NCBI RefSeq assembly: GCF_900142915.1
Contig: NZ_FRCM01000001.1
Coordinates: forward strand, 186,001 to 250,000
Source: Mucilaginibacter sp. OK098
GTDB lineage: Bacteria; Bacteroidota; Bacteroidia; Sphingobacteriales; Sphingobacteriaceae
Length of the DNA: 64,000 nucleotides
Direction of reading: 5' to 3'
Below are positions 25,519 through 34,141 of this stretch, in pieces (position 1 is the stretch's first letter; every line of letters starts with the position of its first letter). Both the position numbers and the translations under genes were made by a program. Under the pieces are notes generated by a model. That model had not been told where the DNA came from. It made no database searches and was given only the letters and a program-made list of their open reading frames with translations.

Positions 25519-26065
25519 TTTAATTGAAAAAGCGATTAGTGTTTACACTGAAATGACATTCAAACCTCTTGCCGGATATGCGGCACGTTTGGACAGCCGG
25601 AGTACCTACGGACAGCAGGTTACACGCCGGCAAGCGTTCCATTTTTCACGCGGAACGGGGGTGGAACGCTGTGAAACATGCTGATTATCAGTGAATTTAA
25701 GTTTTGATAAAATTTAAGTATCTGATAATCAGGTGTTACAGGATTTGTGCTTTTTGGATGTGTTGCTGTAATTTATTTATAATCAGCGTGTTCCACTTTT
25801 TAAGTTGATTGAAATTAATGGTTTTGCATGTTTCTGAACAATGTGGCAGCACTTTATAAACAACATAGCCAGGCTCCAGGTTGGCTACTTAGCGCGCGGG
25901 GCACTGGTGGCCTTTTCGCACATCCGGCCCGTTATAGCGCAAGATGGGGGTTAGAATATTCTCTTTAGTAAAAAAGAGGCGAATTGTATCTGGAAAACTA
26001 CAGAAAAGCATGCTGAAAAACCTTTTTTTTATAAAATTTGGAATTGTAATAAACCTGGAATAGTT
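25519..26065. other. Long intergenic region without a supported gene
   Basis: It contains an inverted repeat GCGTTCCA / TGGAACGC (25631-25670), two CTGATTATCAG-like palindromes (about 25680 and 25724), and a weak coding-like stretch at ~25840-25960 that is GC-richer than the rest and has stops in every frame. It may be a relic of an old insertion. No tRNA or ncRNA is recognised. Confidence 0.4.
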
Positions 26066-26108
26066 TTGTTGGAGTGTTGGAATTTAACCATAACAGGAGA
26101 CCAAATCA

Positions 26109-26504
26109 ATGCCGCTCGAATGCATCAATCCCCAAGATCTGCCTACCCCGCAAACGTACAGCCAGGTCGTCGTTGCGACGGGAAGCAAGATGGTATTCGT
26201 CTCGGGCCAGGAGCCCGAAGACATAAATGGCAAGCTTGTTGGCCCTGGTGATCTTGCTACTCAGGCGCACCAGGTGTTTGGCAATCTCGGCCGGGCACTT
26301 GCTGCTGCCGGTGCGCGGCCTGCGCAGGTCACCAGGATCACAATCTACGTCGTCAATTACAACCGCGACGAATGCTTGCCGATTATTGAAAAGGCCCGGA
26401 TAGCGCTGTTCGGAGATCACAAGCCAGCGGACGTGGTGCTCGGCGTAGCGACGCTGTCCCCCGGTTACCTGATCGAAGTTGACGCGATCGCGATCATTGA
26501 TTGA
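26109..26504 (+). CDS. RidA-family enamine/imine deaminase, GC-rich and probably acquired
   Basis: 131 residues spanning a full RidA domain (TYSQVVVATGSKMVFVSGQE, LGRALAAAGARPAQVTRITI, YVVNYNRDECLPII and a C-terminal SPGYLIEVDAIAI). RidA proteins hydrolyse reactive 2-aminoacrylate-type enamines; the usual catalytic Arg before the C-terminal motif is not obvious, so it may be a diverged subfamily. Base composition is ~63% GC against ~42% around it, and AGGAG lies 10 bases before the ATG, unusual for Bacteroidota. Both point to transfer from a GC-rich donor. Confidence 0.85.
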   Translation: MPLECINPQDLPTPQTYSQVVVATGSKMVFVSGQEPEDINGKLVGPGDLATQAHQVFGNLGRALAAAGARPAQVTRITIYVVNYNRDECLPIIEKARIALFGDHKPADVVLGVATLSPGYLIEVDAIAIID

Positions 26505-26608
26505 CCATACCACCGAGAGCTACACAATTGCATAATAATTGTCTACCTGTAGTCCGAAGTTTTCAAACTTCGGGCGACTATGCTTGTAGTTTGCAACTAC
26601 AATACAAA

Positions 26609-26640
26609 CAACAAAACCCGCCTATTAGCGGGTTTTGTTG
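26609..26640. terminator. Strong stem-loop, probably the original ssrA terminator
   Basis: A 13-bp perfect stem (CAACAAAACCCGC / GCGGGTTTTGTTG) with a 6-base loop, flanked by T-rich and A-rich sides so it works on either strand. It directly adjoins the ssrA-like att fragment at 26641, the position the native tmRNA terminator would occupy before island insertion. Confidence 0.75.
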
Positions 26641-26661
26641 TTCAGTGGAGCCGGAGGGATT
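26641..26661 (-). other. att-like copy of the ssrA 3' end (outer boundary of island 1)
   Basis: TTCAGTGGAGCCGGAGGGATT is identical over 21 bases to the 3' end and immediate downstream of the tmRNA at 36732-36752. Its right flank (to ~26787) is ~80% identical to that of the second copy at 31804. Confidence 0.6.
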
Positions 26662-26956
26662 TGTATTTCCCTTATATGGATCTGATATTCAATATTTTAC
26701 AATGGCTTAATTTCTTACTCACCGAAACACTCATCATTTTTTTGAGCACAGATTAAATTGCAAATCTTATGAGATAAAGATAAGCTTTTTGTATACTTAT
26801 TGCGGATATAAATTACGCTTTCAAGTAAGTTGTATGGGAATGGCCGATTGACATTTGAGTGTGGTCATCGTATTGGGTTAAACCATTATCTGTATCAAGG
26901 TCCTGTTGCAAATTTGTATGGTATTCGATAACCTGACGGTTATCCCCCCTTGTTGA
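26662..26956. other. Island left-end sequence, non-coding
   Basis: About 125 bases next to the att fragment are shared with 31821-31948 (for example ATTCAATATTTTA, TTCTTACTCACCGAA, GCAAATCTTATG and TAAAGATAAGCTTTT). The remainder up to the F420-reductase-like gene shows no ORF worth calling. Confidence 0.55.
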
Positions 26957-27709
26957 TTAATGCTCCTTAGGGTTTTTAGGAAACAATGAACGGTTAAGCG
27001 CCACGACTTCTTCATGTGTGGGAGGTGTTGAAAATTCCATAAATTTCCCAATAACATAGTCCCGCAGATGTGCAGCTTCTTGTTTTTCACCACCTGTAAG
27101 AGCTTGCATAAGTTCTGCCACAGTCAGTTCTGTACAATAAGCCGGTGTGCCTGGTTGATGCCTCCAGGAATCTGCCAGTGTACCTGCGTCCACAGTATCG
27201 AACCCCACATCATTGATCAAGGTGGATACTATTTCTTTGGCCTGTTGATCGTCGCCTGACACCGCCATCGCGATCCGGTCTTTGGTGCCTTCAGGCTTGC
27301 CACCATATTCAAGGCTATGCGCCAGTAAATTGTTAAAAGCTTTGATCACGGGTCTTCCCATGGTTTCCGAAACCCATACACTTTCGACTTTGCCATTCTT
27401 CAAGTCTTCGATCTCGCCATCCCGGAACGGATAATAGTTCGACGTATCAATCACGATCATCTTATCAGAAACTTTTGCGATAAGATCTGATAATTCCGGG
27501 ACAGCTATTGTGGGAACGGATACGATAAGTACTTCAACATCCGTTATGATCTGGTCTTTGGTGGATGGCATAACGCCCAGCTCCCGAGCCCTTTCTTCCA
27601 ATTTTTGCTGACCTCCTGAGCTGTAAACCTTTACCTCGTGACCGGTTGCAGCTAATTTCTTTGCGATGATGCCGCCGATTGCGCCGATACCTATAATTCC
27701 TATTTTCAT
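26957..27709 (-). CDS. NADPH-dependent F420-reductase-like NAD(P)-binding protein
   Basis: 250 residues from ATG 27707-27709, chosen because the Rossmann motif MKIGIIGIGAIGGIIAKKLA starts there; the frame is open ~130 bases further upstream without conserved sequence. Next comes HEVKVYSSGG, the phosphate-binding loop typical of Fno/NADP oxidoreductases, then KAFNNLLAHSL as in the family. Bacteroidota generally lack F420, so the real partner is probably another cofactor or substrate. It is divergent from an HxlR regulator with an inverted repeat in between, which suggests redox-responsive control. Confidence 0.82.
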   Translation of the reverse strand: MKIGIIGIGAIGGIIAKKLAATGHEVKVYSSGGQQKLEERARELGVMPSTKDQIITDVEVLIVSVPTIAVPELSDLIAKVSDKMIVIDTSNYYPFRDGEIEDLKNGKVESVWVSETMGRPVIKAFNNLLAHSLEYGGKPEGTKDRIAMAVSGDDQQAKEIVSTLINDVGFDTVDAGTLADSWRHQPGTPAYCTELTVAELMQALTGGEKQEAAHLRDYVIGKFMEFSTPPTHEEVVALNRSLFPKNPKEH

Positions 27710-27762
27710 TACGCTTGTTTTTAAATTCTCAATAAATTCTTTTGCAAAATTGGTGAATTTAT

Positions 27763-27797
27763 ACTTTCCTTTGTATAGTACTTTCCCAAAGGAAAGT
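27763..27797. promoter_or_regulatory. Inverted repeat operator between reductase and hxlR-like genes
   Basis: ACTTTCCTTTG and CAAAGGAAAGT (11-bp perfect arms, 13-base spacer with an internal ACTTTCC repeat) lie in the 111-base divergent promoter. This is the expected binding site of the adjacent HxlR protein. Confidence 0.65.
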
Positions 27798-27820
27798 GGA
27801 ATAGTTTTAAATGAGGTTTT

Positions 27821-28171
27821 ATGGCAACTAAAAAAGCACATTGTGATTGCATCGAAACGATAAAGCCCGTGAGGGATGCACTCGACGTGATCAATGGTAA
27901 ATGGAAACTACCCATTATCATTTCTGTAGGTGTTGGAAACGATCGGTTCACCGATATACAGGAAAGTATCCCCGGTATTACACCCAAAGTTTTGGCAAAA
28001 GAACTGAAAGACCTGGAACAGCACCGTTTGATCATCAGGACCGTGATCGATGGCTATCCGGTGAAGATCACCTACCAATTGGCTCAATATGCTGATACGC
28101 TCACGCCCATCATTTATTCCCTGAAAGACTGGGGGTTGAATCACCGTAAAAAGGTCACGGGCCGGGAATAA
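27821..28171 (+). CDS. HxlR-family transcriptional regulator
   Basis: 116 residues with the HxlR pattern DALDVINGKWKLPIIISVGV, DIQESIPGITPKVLAKELKD and a C-terminal SLKDWGLNHRKK. Cys8 in KKAHCDCIETI and Cys10 form a C-x-C that may sense oxidants or electrophiles. It is divergent from the reductase, with a shared inverted-repeat operator. Paralogous to the regulator at 19872. Confidence 0.9.
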   Translation: MATKKAHCDCIETIKPVRDALDVINGKWKLPIIISVGVGNDRFTDIQESIPGITPKVLAKELKDLEQHRLIIRTVIDGYPVKITYQLAQYADTLTPIIYSLKDWGLNHRKKVTGRE

Positions 28172-28290
28172 TGATTGGCTTAGTACATATTTGCATTTCG
28201 TAAAAACGTTTCATTATTGCCTACTTTTATATCAGAATAGCTGTATTAAATTGGCAGAACTTTGTCCTTATAAATATTAAAAATAAAATA

Positions 28291-29109
28291 ATGGCAAAAA
28301 TAATTTTTATAACTGGCGCATCCCGCGGATTCGGCAGGATTTGGGCAGAAGCGTTTTTACAACGTGGCGATAATGTAGTTGCGGCTGTTCGTAACCCTGA
28401 AACATTAACAGAACTTACAAAAGAATTTTCTGCAAATCTATTGGTACTAAAACTTGATGTTACTGATAAAAAAGCAAGTTTTGAAGCGATTGAAACTGCA
28501 AAAACTCACTTTGGCCGCATCGATGTATTAATAAACAATGCCGGCTACGGGCATATTGGAGCTGTAGAAGAGTTAAACGAACAAGATGTTAGGACGCAGT
28601 TTGAAACTAATGTACTGGGTTCATTATGGACTATACAAGCGGTTGTACCTATCATGCGTCAGCAAAAATCGGGGCATATTATTCAACTTTCAAGCGCTTT
28701 GGGCTTGAATACAGTATCATTAATGGGACTGTATAGTGCATCCAAGTTCGCTGTTGAAGGCCTTACTGAAACACTGGCTGGCGAAGTAAGTGGTTTTGGC
28801 ATTAAAGTAACCATACTGGAACCAGGTGGTTTCTCCACAGATTTCTTCGGTACCAATTCCCTTGCATTAAGTGAATCGATACCGGCTTACGATGGCATAC
28901 GAAAAGATTTTTATGAGCAAGCTAATGAACAAGATTCCGGTAAGCCTGAAGCAACAGCCAAAGCGCTACTTAGTCTGGTTGACTCGGAAAATCCGCCATT
29001 AAGATTGCTATTGGGTAAAACTGTTTACCCCTGGGTAAAATACACTTACGAAGAACGCCTGAAAACATGGGAATCATGGCAGGATGTTTCTGTCGCAGCA
29101 CATGGTTAA
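28291..29109 (+). CDS. SDR-family oxidoreductase
   Basis: 272 residues. Classical short-chain dehydrogenase: cofactor loop FITGASRGFGRIWAEAFL, VLINNAGYGHIGAVEEL (NNAG), catalytic Ser in IIQLSSALG and YSASKFAVEG with the Tyr-x3-Lys pair. The Arg after the loop (AAVRNPETL) favours NADP. The substrate is unknown. It lies in island 1 between HxlR and AraC genes, and a strong terminator follows the stop. Confidence 0.9.
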   Translation: MAKIIFITGASRGFGRIWAEAFLQRGDNVVAAVRNPETLTELTKEFSANLLVLKLDVTDKKASFEAIETAKTHFGRIDVLINNAGYGHIGAVEELNEQDVRTQFETNVLGSLWTIQAVVPIMRQQKSGHIIQLSSALGLNTVSLMGLYSASKFAVEGLTETLAGEVSGFGIKVTILEPGGFSTDFFGTNSLALSESIPAYDGIRKDFYEQANEQDSGKPEATAKALLSLVDSENPPLRLLLGKTVYPWVKYTYEERLKTWESWQDVSVAAHG

Positions 29110-29126
29110 TAGAAGTAACATTAGCG

Positions 29127-29154
29127 GGATCCGGGTTTGCCGGATCCTGTTTTT
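29127..29154 (+). terminator. Rho-independent terminator after the SDR gene
   Basis: 8-bp stem GGATCCGG / CCGGATCC with a 5-base loop, then TGTTTTT, 17 bases after the SDR stop. Confidence 0.8.
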
Positions 29155-29169
29155 ATAATTGCGAACAAT

Positions 29170-30066
29170 ATGAAGCATTTCAAAAAAATCAGCGATTTGC
29201 ATGAAGTTCTTGGTGTGAAGCCGCCTGAACACCCCCTTTTCAGTGTAGCTTACGGTGAAAGGGATACATGCACAAGCATAAGCGAACTTGAATTTTTTTC
29301 AGAATTTTACATCATTGGATTCAAAAAGCTAAAATCTGGGCAAATGTTTTACGGAAAAACCAAGTACGACCATGACCTTGGCTCCATGTCATTTATCAAA
29401 CCGCAGCAGAAAGTTTCTTTCCAAAATATGGAATTAGAAGAGAAGGGGTTTCTGATCATCATCCATGAGGACTTTTTACCTGGAACGTCCCTCTACAATG
29501 AAATTAAAAAATACAGCTATTTTGACTACGAGGTGAATGAGGCACTACATCTTTCACCGGCAGAAGAAAATATTATCTGGAACCTGTATTTCAGCATAGA
29601 AAAGGAATATAACAACAATACGGATGAACATAGCAAAGCGATCATCATCAGTCATATTGATTCTATGCTCAAATATGCACAGCGGTTTTATAAAAGACAG
29701 TTTATTCACCGGACAGAATTAACCGGCGCGACGCTTACCAGGTTCAATGCACTACTCGCTGCAAATTTCGAAGAAAGAAAATTGAAAAATACCGGGCTGC
29801 CTTCTGTAGCCTCCCTGGCAGAAAAAATGCATATATCACCCCGCTATTTAACTGATCTGCTTAAAGAGGAAACGGGTAAAACAGCGTTAGAACTTATTCA
29901 CCTTTTTTTGATCGGTGAGGCAAAAAATATGCTGACAGGGGGCGATATGAACATATCGGAGATTTCGTCGTCGCTTGGCTTTGAGAATCCAACTTATTTT
30001 TCGCGTCTGTTCAAAAAAGAGGTGGGGAGTACTCCCAATAAATTTAGGGACCGCTTATTGAATTAG
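29170..30066 (+). CDS. AraC-family transcriptional regulator
   Basis: 298 residues from ATG 29170; an upstream TTG would put the start inside the terminator. N-terminal cupin-like sensor (about 1-170) without a clear metal set, then the AraC DNA-binding domain: LPSVASLAEKMHISPRYLTD and ISEISSSLGFENPTYFSRLF with the TPNKFRDR end. It follows the SDR gene and probably regulates it or the OsmC gene downstream. Confidence 0.88.
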   Translation: MKHFKKISDLHEVLGVKPPEHPLFSVAYGERDTCTSISELEFFSEFYIIGFKKLKSGQMFYGKTKYDHDLGSMSFIKPQQKVSFQNMELEEKGFLIIIHEDFLPGTSLYNEIKKYSYFDYEVNEALHLSPAEENIIWNLYFSIEKEYNNNTDEHSKAIIISHIDSMLKYAQRFYKRQFIHRTELTGATLTRFNALLAANFEERKLKNTGLPSVASLAEKMHISPRYLTDLLKEETGKTALELIHLFLIGEAKNMLTGGDMNISEISSSLGFENPTYFSRLFKKEVGSTPNKFRDRLLN

Positions 30067-30167
30067 GACGGTTAAATCTTGTTTAGGATCAGGTCAACTG
30101 TTAGCATCTTGTGGTAAATCTACTTAAGCCTGGTGCAACGGTTATTATCAAATGTAATATTTAAAAA

Positions 30168-30584
30168 ATGAAGCGTACAGCAAAAGCATATTGGTCAGGG
30201 ACTATAAATGAAGGGAAAGGTGAACTGACCACGCAAAGTGAAATCTTGAACAAAACAAACTTCAGTTTCAAATCCCGCGTCTCTGCAAACGAAAAAGGTA
30301 CAAATCCTGAAGAATTGCTTGCGGCAGCACATGCAGGATGTTTTACCATGGCTGTTAGTTTTGCCCTGACGGAAAAAGGCCTAAACCCTACATCATTGGA
30401 AACGGCAGCCATTTTAACCATGGAAGGTTTTGCTATTACGGGAATTCATCTTGCGATTACCGGTTCTGTATCCGGCATAACTGCAGCCGAATTTGAATCC
30501 ATTTCAAAAAATGCAGGGAAAAATTGTTTAATCTCTAAAGTGTTGAATATACCGATCAGTTCGGAAGCACATTTATTTTCTTAA
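30168..30584 (+). CDS. OsmC/Ohr-family peroxiredoxin
   Basis: 138 residues with the OsmC fold: a first strand group KAYWSGTINEGKGELT, the GTNPEELLAAAHAGCFTMAV motif carrying the peroxidatic Cys, and the second redox Cys in AGKNCLISKVLNI. It reduces organic hydroperoxides with dithiol donors. It is downstream of the AraC gene by ~100 bases; the operon has no other member. Confidence 0.92.
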   Translation: MKRTAKAYWSGTINEGKGELTTQSEILNKTNFSFKSRVSANEKGTNPEELLAAAHAGCFTMAVSFALTEKGLNPTSLETAAILTMEGFAITGIHLAITGSVSGITAAEFESISKNAGKNCLISKVLNIPISSEAHLFS

Positions 30585-30660
30585 TTGACGGGAGGATACA
30601 AAACCCTAATGAACGGTTTCGCAATCAGTGCCAAAATCATGATGGGATTTTTTCTCGCCC

Positions 30661-30867
30661 TTGTTGGAGTTGTCACCATAGGTGTTCGGAAGATTACAGA
30701 AAGCCTCCTTTGTCATCCTGAACGCAGTGAAGGATCTTATCCAACTGATAAGTCGCCGCTATACTTATCCGAGTTTATGTCCCGCGTAGAAGATTCTTCG
30801 CTCTCGCTTGAATGACAAAATGCGAGATTAACAATCTTCCGAACACCTGTGGTGACAACACCAACAA
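30661..30867. repeat. MITE-like element with TTGTTGG termini, copy 2, containing a nested REP-like repeat
   Basis: Outer 35-bp inverted arms (TTGTTGGAGTTGTCACCATA... at 30661-30695 and its complement ending at 30867) have the same tips as the element at 4083-4201. Inside is a second inverted repeat (GTCATCCTGAACGCAGTGAA at 30712 and its complement at 30790-30816), the 'CATCCTGA..GAAGGATCT' type common in Bacteroidota. The nested order suggests the inner repeat landed in the outer one. The 463-base gap 30585-31047 has no gene. Confidence 0.65.
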
Positions 30868-31047
30868 AGGCGGAAATAAAAAAAAAGTATCGATCCAAAG
30901 AAGTACTTGCCTTTTCCCGACAGGAGGTTTCGACTACCAAACATAGTGTCAAGATTTTATTTACAAAGTTTACATTTTAATTTACGATACAAATTCTTTA
31001 GGCCAAAGGATGTCAGGGTAGATTTGCTGAATCAATTTTAATAAGAT

Positions 31048-31620
31048 ATGAAAAATAAAAGAAATGTTTTGTGGGGTCTGGCTATCATCATGGTTGGACT
31101 AATTTATTTTCCTGTACTGGCTCAGCAAAAAAATGGCACTCATCGCGTTAGCTTTTCTGGCGAATGGAGAGCCAAAGAGTCGATAGCTATGGGCGGAAAT
31201 ATTGTTTGCTGCTATAACTCGGGTGACCGTATGCTAGCTAAAACGATGAAAATAGCAGAGCAGGTAAATTTTCTAGCCGTAGAGGTGTCAAGTTCGTTTC
31301 TGGGTACAGCTCCTGTTACCAGCCAGGAGAAAATGGCCTTCGACGGTAAAGCAAGCGAAATTGATAATGGCCCGGGAAGAGGAAAAAAGTCTACCGTAAA
31401 GTTGTCAGCTGATGGGCAAACGATGACTGTGAACTCAATTGTACATCTGATGGTTGCCACTCCTTACCATGTAAATGTTCAGAAACAAACATTTGTTTAC
31501 ATAACAGAGGTTTGGAAGTTGAGCAATGATGGCCGGTCTATTTCTGTGCAGGCCAATGCAAAATCAAGCTTATTTGGCGCCGGGCGTTCCTGGAAGACGG
31601 TATTTGATAAAGTCGGTTAG
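31048..31620 (+). CDS. Exported hypothetical protein
   Basis: 190 residues. Signal peptide about 1-25 (ending VLAQQ). The mature part is beta-rich (HRVSFSGEWRAKESIAMGGN, a CC pair in IVCCYNSGD, TVKLSADGQTMTVNSIVHLM, FVYITEVWKLSNDGRSI), lipocalin-like in composition. No family recognised. Last gene of island 1. Confidence 0.65.
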   Translation: MKNKRNVLWGLAIIMVGLIYFPVLAQQKNGTHRVSFSGEWRAKESIAMGGNIVCCYNSGDRMLAKTMKIAEQVNFLAVEVSSSFLGTAPVTSQEKMAFDGKASEIDNGPGRGKKSTVKLSADGQTMTVNSIVHLMVATPYHVNVQKQTFVYITEVWKLSNDGRSISVQANAKSSLFGAGRSWKTVFDKVG

Positions 31621-32050
31621 TATTCAAAAACTTTTTTGAAAAAGCCAGACTTTGTTGGGGCTAATGGTTTTTTCTTTGAAATGAAGGGGTAGTTAGAGCA
31701 CCTTGGATACATCCGGCCTTCAATCATAACTTGCTGATTTTGAGACAAAAAAGACTGATCTTTGTGGAGCAGCCTAATCAAAATTCTGGCGGAATCCCGT
31801 GTGGTGGAGCCGGAGGGATTTATACTGCCCTTTTATTGGTCTTATATTCAATATTTTATGTGGATATAAATTCTTACTCACCGAATTACTCACCACTTTT
31901 CAGATACAGATTAATTGCAAATCTTATGAAATAAAGATAAGCTTTTGAAGGAATTATCGCAAGTAGTAGTTACTATTTCAGAAGTTGTAAAGGTAACCAG
32001 CTTCCACCTCGCTTGAAGTGGTTAAGTCAAGACATTACGGCTACGTGCGC
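31621..32050. other. Non-coding junction between the two ssrA-linked islands
   Basis: Holds the second ssrA-like fragment, GTGGAGCCGGAGGGATT at 31804-31820, and then ~128 bases similar to the left end of island 1. Short ORFs (for example 31731-31934) overlap this repeat and are not supported. Confidence 0.6.
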
Positions 32051-33484
32051 TCAGGTGCGTTCGATGCCCTCGAAGGTACACAGGACCTCAGCCGCGTGGG
32101 CGGTGGGGTTGTATGGTGAGTTGCCGATGCCGTGTGAGTTGGGTTCCGCTGTAACAGCGTTCCAAAGCCGGTCGTAGTTGCCTGTGGCGAAGTTAAGGAG
32201 GGCGTCGAGGACGAAGGTGTCCCGGGCGGCTTGCTCATCGCTTTGTCCGGGACGTTGCTGGCCGACGATGCCGTACATCTCGGTACCGTGTACCGCGTGT
32301 GCTCCCTCAACAGGGCCAACGCTGAGCAGGTAGGCACTGCCACCTGCCGCGGCGTGGGCGAGAGCTGCACGGGCGGCGGGTAGGGTAAAGAAGTAATCGG
32401 TGAAGAGCGCCCCGCGAACCTCAACCGGAGTGCGTCCATTGACATCGTAGGCGGCGACGATGCGCCGGGCACGGCTTCGGGGAATCCGCGATTTCGTTAC
32501 TAGTTCGTTGACGAGGTTATCGATACTGCCCGGGTCGAACTTTTCGGTCGCGTTGATGACCCACCAGTCCGCTTCATTCGTCGCAGTGCTAAAGAGAATG
32601 TCGATGTCGCGGTGACGTCCAGATTCGAGGATGCGCAGCGGCGTGTCAGCGAGAACAGCCCCAGTCTGAGCGTGGTCGTTCACGATGCCAATAGTCGTGT
32701 TGTCGATGCCGTGTCGGTCGCCGATATCGCGCGGGCTGACCTTGATGAGAGTCTCGGCGAGGAGCTTTGCATCCAGGGTGAGCAGTTGTTCGGGATCGTC
32801 CGCAACGCCAAGTTCGTTCAAAAACTTGATCGCTAGTTCTTCGGCCCACCAGGCTGGAACTATCCGGGATGCGCCGCCGGAGAACGGAGCGAGACGCTGA
32901 TAAAGGCCGTCGGCGGCCTGAGCAGCGAGGAGCCCGATCGTGGAGTATGCGCCTGCGCTGTGGCCGGTGACGGTGACGTTCTGAGGGTCGCCGCCGAAGC
33001 GGGCGATGTTCTCCTGTACCCATCTGAGCGCGGTGATGATGTCCTGCAGGCCGAGGTTGGTGGCGTCTGCGAACTCGCCGCCATACTGGGAGAGCGAGAG
33101 CCACCCAAATGGCCCGAGCCGATAATTCAGTGATACACCAATGGCGCGACCTGTAGCAGCGAGCCCCGAGAGGTTTGATGTGGTTTGTGTGTTCGAGCCG
33201 AGTTCGAAGCCACCGCCGAAGATGTAGACGATGACAGGGAGCAGTTTGTCTCCTGTGTCTTCAGGTGCCCAGACGTTGAGGTTCAGGCAGTCCTCGCTCA
33301 AGCCGTTATCGGCCTCGAGCCAGCTCGTGTCGCCGGCCTGGAGTGGCGCGGGACCCTTTTGGTCGTAAGGCAGGTCCGGGTTGAACTGCAGCAAAATGGG
33401 CCGGCGGAAGCGTTTTGCTGTAGCGTAAGGGATGCCCAGCCATGAGCAGATAGCTTGGGTAGCGGTAGTTTTTTTTCTACTCAT
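32051..33484 (-). CDS. Type-B carboxylesterase, GC-rich and probably acquired
   Basis: 477 residues. Carboxylesterase/lipase fold: EDCLNLNVWAPED near the N-terminus, oxyanion loop VYIFGGGFELGSNTQ, nucleophile Ser in TVTGHSAGAYSTIGL, and a C-terminal His in the HAVHGTEMYGIVG region. It has no signal peptide and hydrolyses esters in the cytoplasm. GC is ~62% and codons end mostly in G or C, unlike everything around it, so transfer from an actinobacterial or similar donor is likely. The promoter side (33485-33540) is AT-rich and native-looking. First gene of island 2. Confidence 0.9.
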   Translation of the reverse strand: MSRKKTTATQAICSWLGIPYATAKRFRRPILLQFNPDLPYDQKGPAPLQAGDTSWLEADNGLSEDCLNLNVWAPEDTGDKLLPVIVYIFGGGFELGSNTQTTSNLSGLAATGRAIGVSLNYRLGPFGWLSLSQYGGEFADATNLGLQDIITALRWVQENIARFGGDPQNVTVTGHSAGAYSTIGLLAAQAADGLYQRLAPFSGGASRIVPAWWAEELAIKFLNELGVADDPEQLLTLDAKLLAETLIKVSPRDIGDRHGIDNTTIGIVNDHAQTGAVLADTPLRILESGRHRDIDILFSTATNEADWWVINATEKFDPGSIDNLVNELVTKSRIPRSRARRIVAAYDVNGRTPVEVRGALFTDYFFTLPAARAALAHAAAGGSAYLLSVGPVEGAHAVHGTEMYGIVGQQRPGQSDEQAARDTFVLDALLNFATGNYDRLWNAVTAEPNSHGIGNSPYNPTAHAAEVLCTFEGIERT

Positions 33485-33628
33485 AACATTTTAAATTTAT
33501 ACTAATCATTTTTCCATGGATTAGGGATAACGACTTACACATTAACAATGGTTTATATAAAATTGAATATTGTAAACCTTTTAACAATTATAAATAGCTA
33601 TGTCCTTGATCATCTGTTTTCTGTCTTA

Positions 33629-33970
33629 TTATGCTGATGTACCTGCTGCTACAAGTTTGTAAGATTTTTTTACAAGATCTTTTAACATTTCCTGGGAAAT
33701 ACTGCCATTTAAACCAACGCTGATCCAATGTTTTGGGCTCAGATTAAATGGTTTGCTGATATCCTTATGTTCTCTGAGTTCGTCAATAATTTCAGGATCA
33801 CATTTTAAAGTGCAGTAATCGAATTTATCCAGGTCAAAAAGACAAAACATTTTCTCGCCCACATAAAATACAAGGATTGAACGTGAATTCTTGAAAAAGC
33901 CCTCAAACGGCATTCCTTCATGGGTATTAGGCAATGACAGACAGAACACTCTGAACTCTTCTACATTCAT
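33629..33970 (-). CDS. MmcQ/YjbR-family protein
   Basis: 113 residues from ATG 33968-33970. The frame is open upstream, but the family consensus starts at MNVEEFRVFCLSLPNTHEGM. Further conserved parts are MFCLFDLDKFDYCTLKCDPE and SPKHWISVGLNGSISQEMLK with the CyaY-like fold residues of YjbR. The family is small, cytoplasmic and DNA-binding in annotation only. Paralogue at 35779 in the same island. Confidence 0.85.
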   Translation of the reverse strand: MNVEEFRVFCLSLPNTHEGMPFEGFFKNSRSILVFYVGEKMFCLFDLDKFDYCTLKCDPEIIDELREHKDISKPFNLSPKHWISVGLNGSISQEMLKDLVKKSYKLVAAGTSA

Positions 33971-34141
33971 ATAATATATTAGTCGATCTTGTGGCGAGAT
34001 CGTATGAAAACCATACCACATCCTTATAGTTTTGGATGCCCCTAATGGACATCCCAAATAGCATTTTTATTACTTTATGAACTGGTGCCTAAAAATATCC
34101 CGGTACAATTTTAAAAGCTAATTCCTGTAAGACGTTTGCAT

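Noticed and set aside
25840..25965. GC-richer coding-like stretch between GntR and RidA
   Set aside because: Stops in every frame and no recognisable family; kept only as a possible relic.
32612..32836. Plus-strand ORF in the GC-rich gene
   Set aside because: Same reason: spurious long frame in GC-rich DNA.
32646..33104. Arg-rich ORF inside the carboxylesterase
   Set aside because: High GC leaves other frames open; the carboxylesterase frame has all family motifs.
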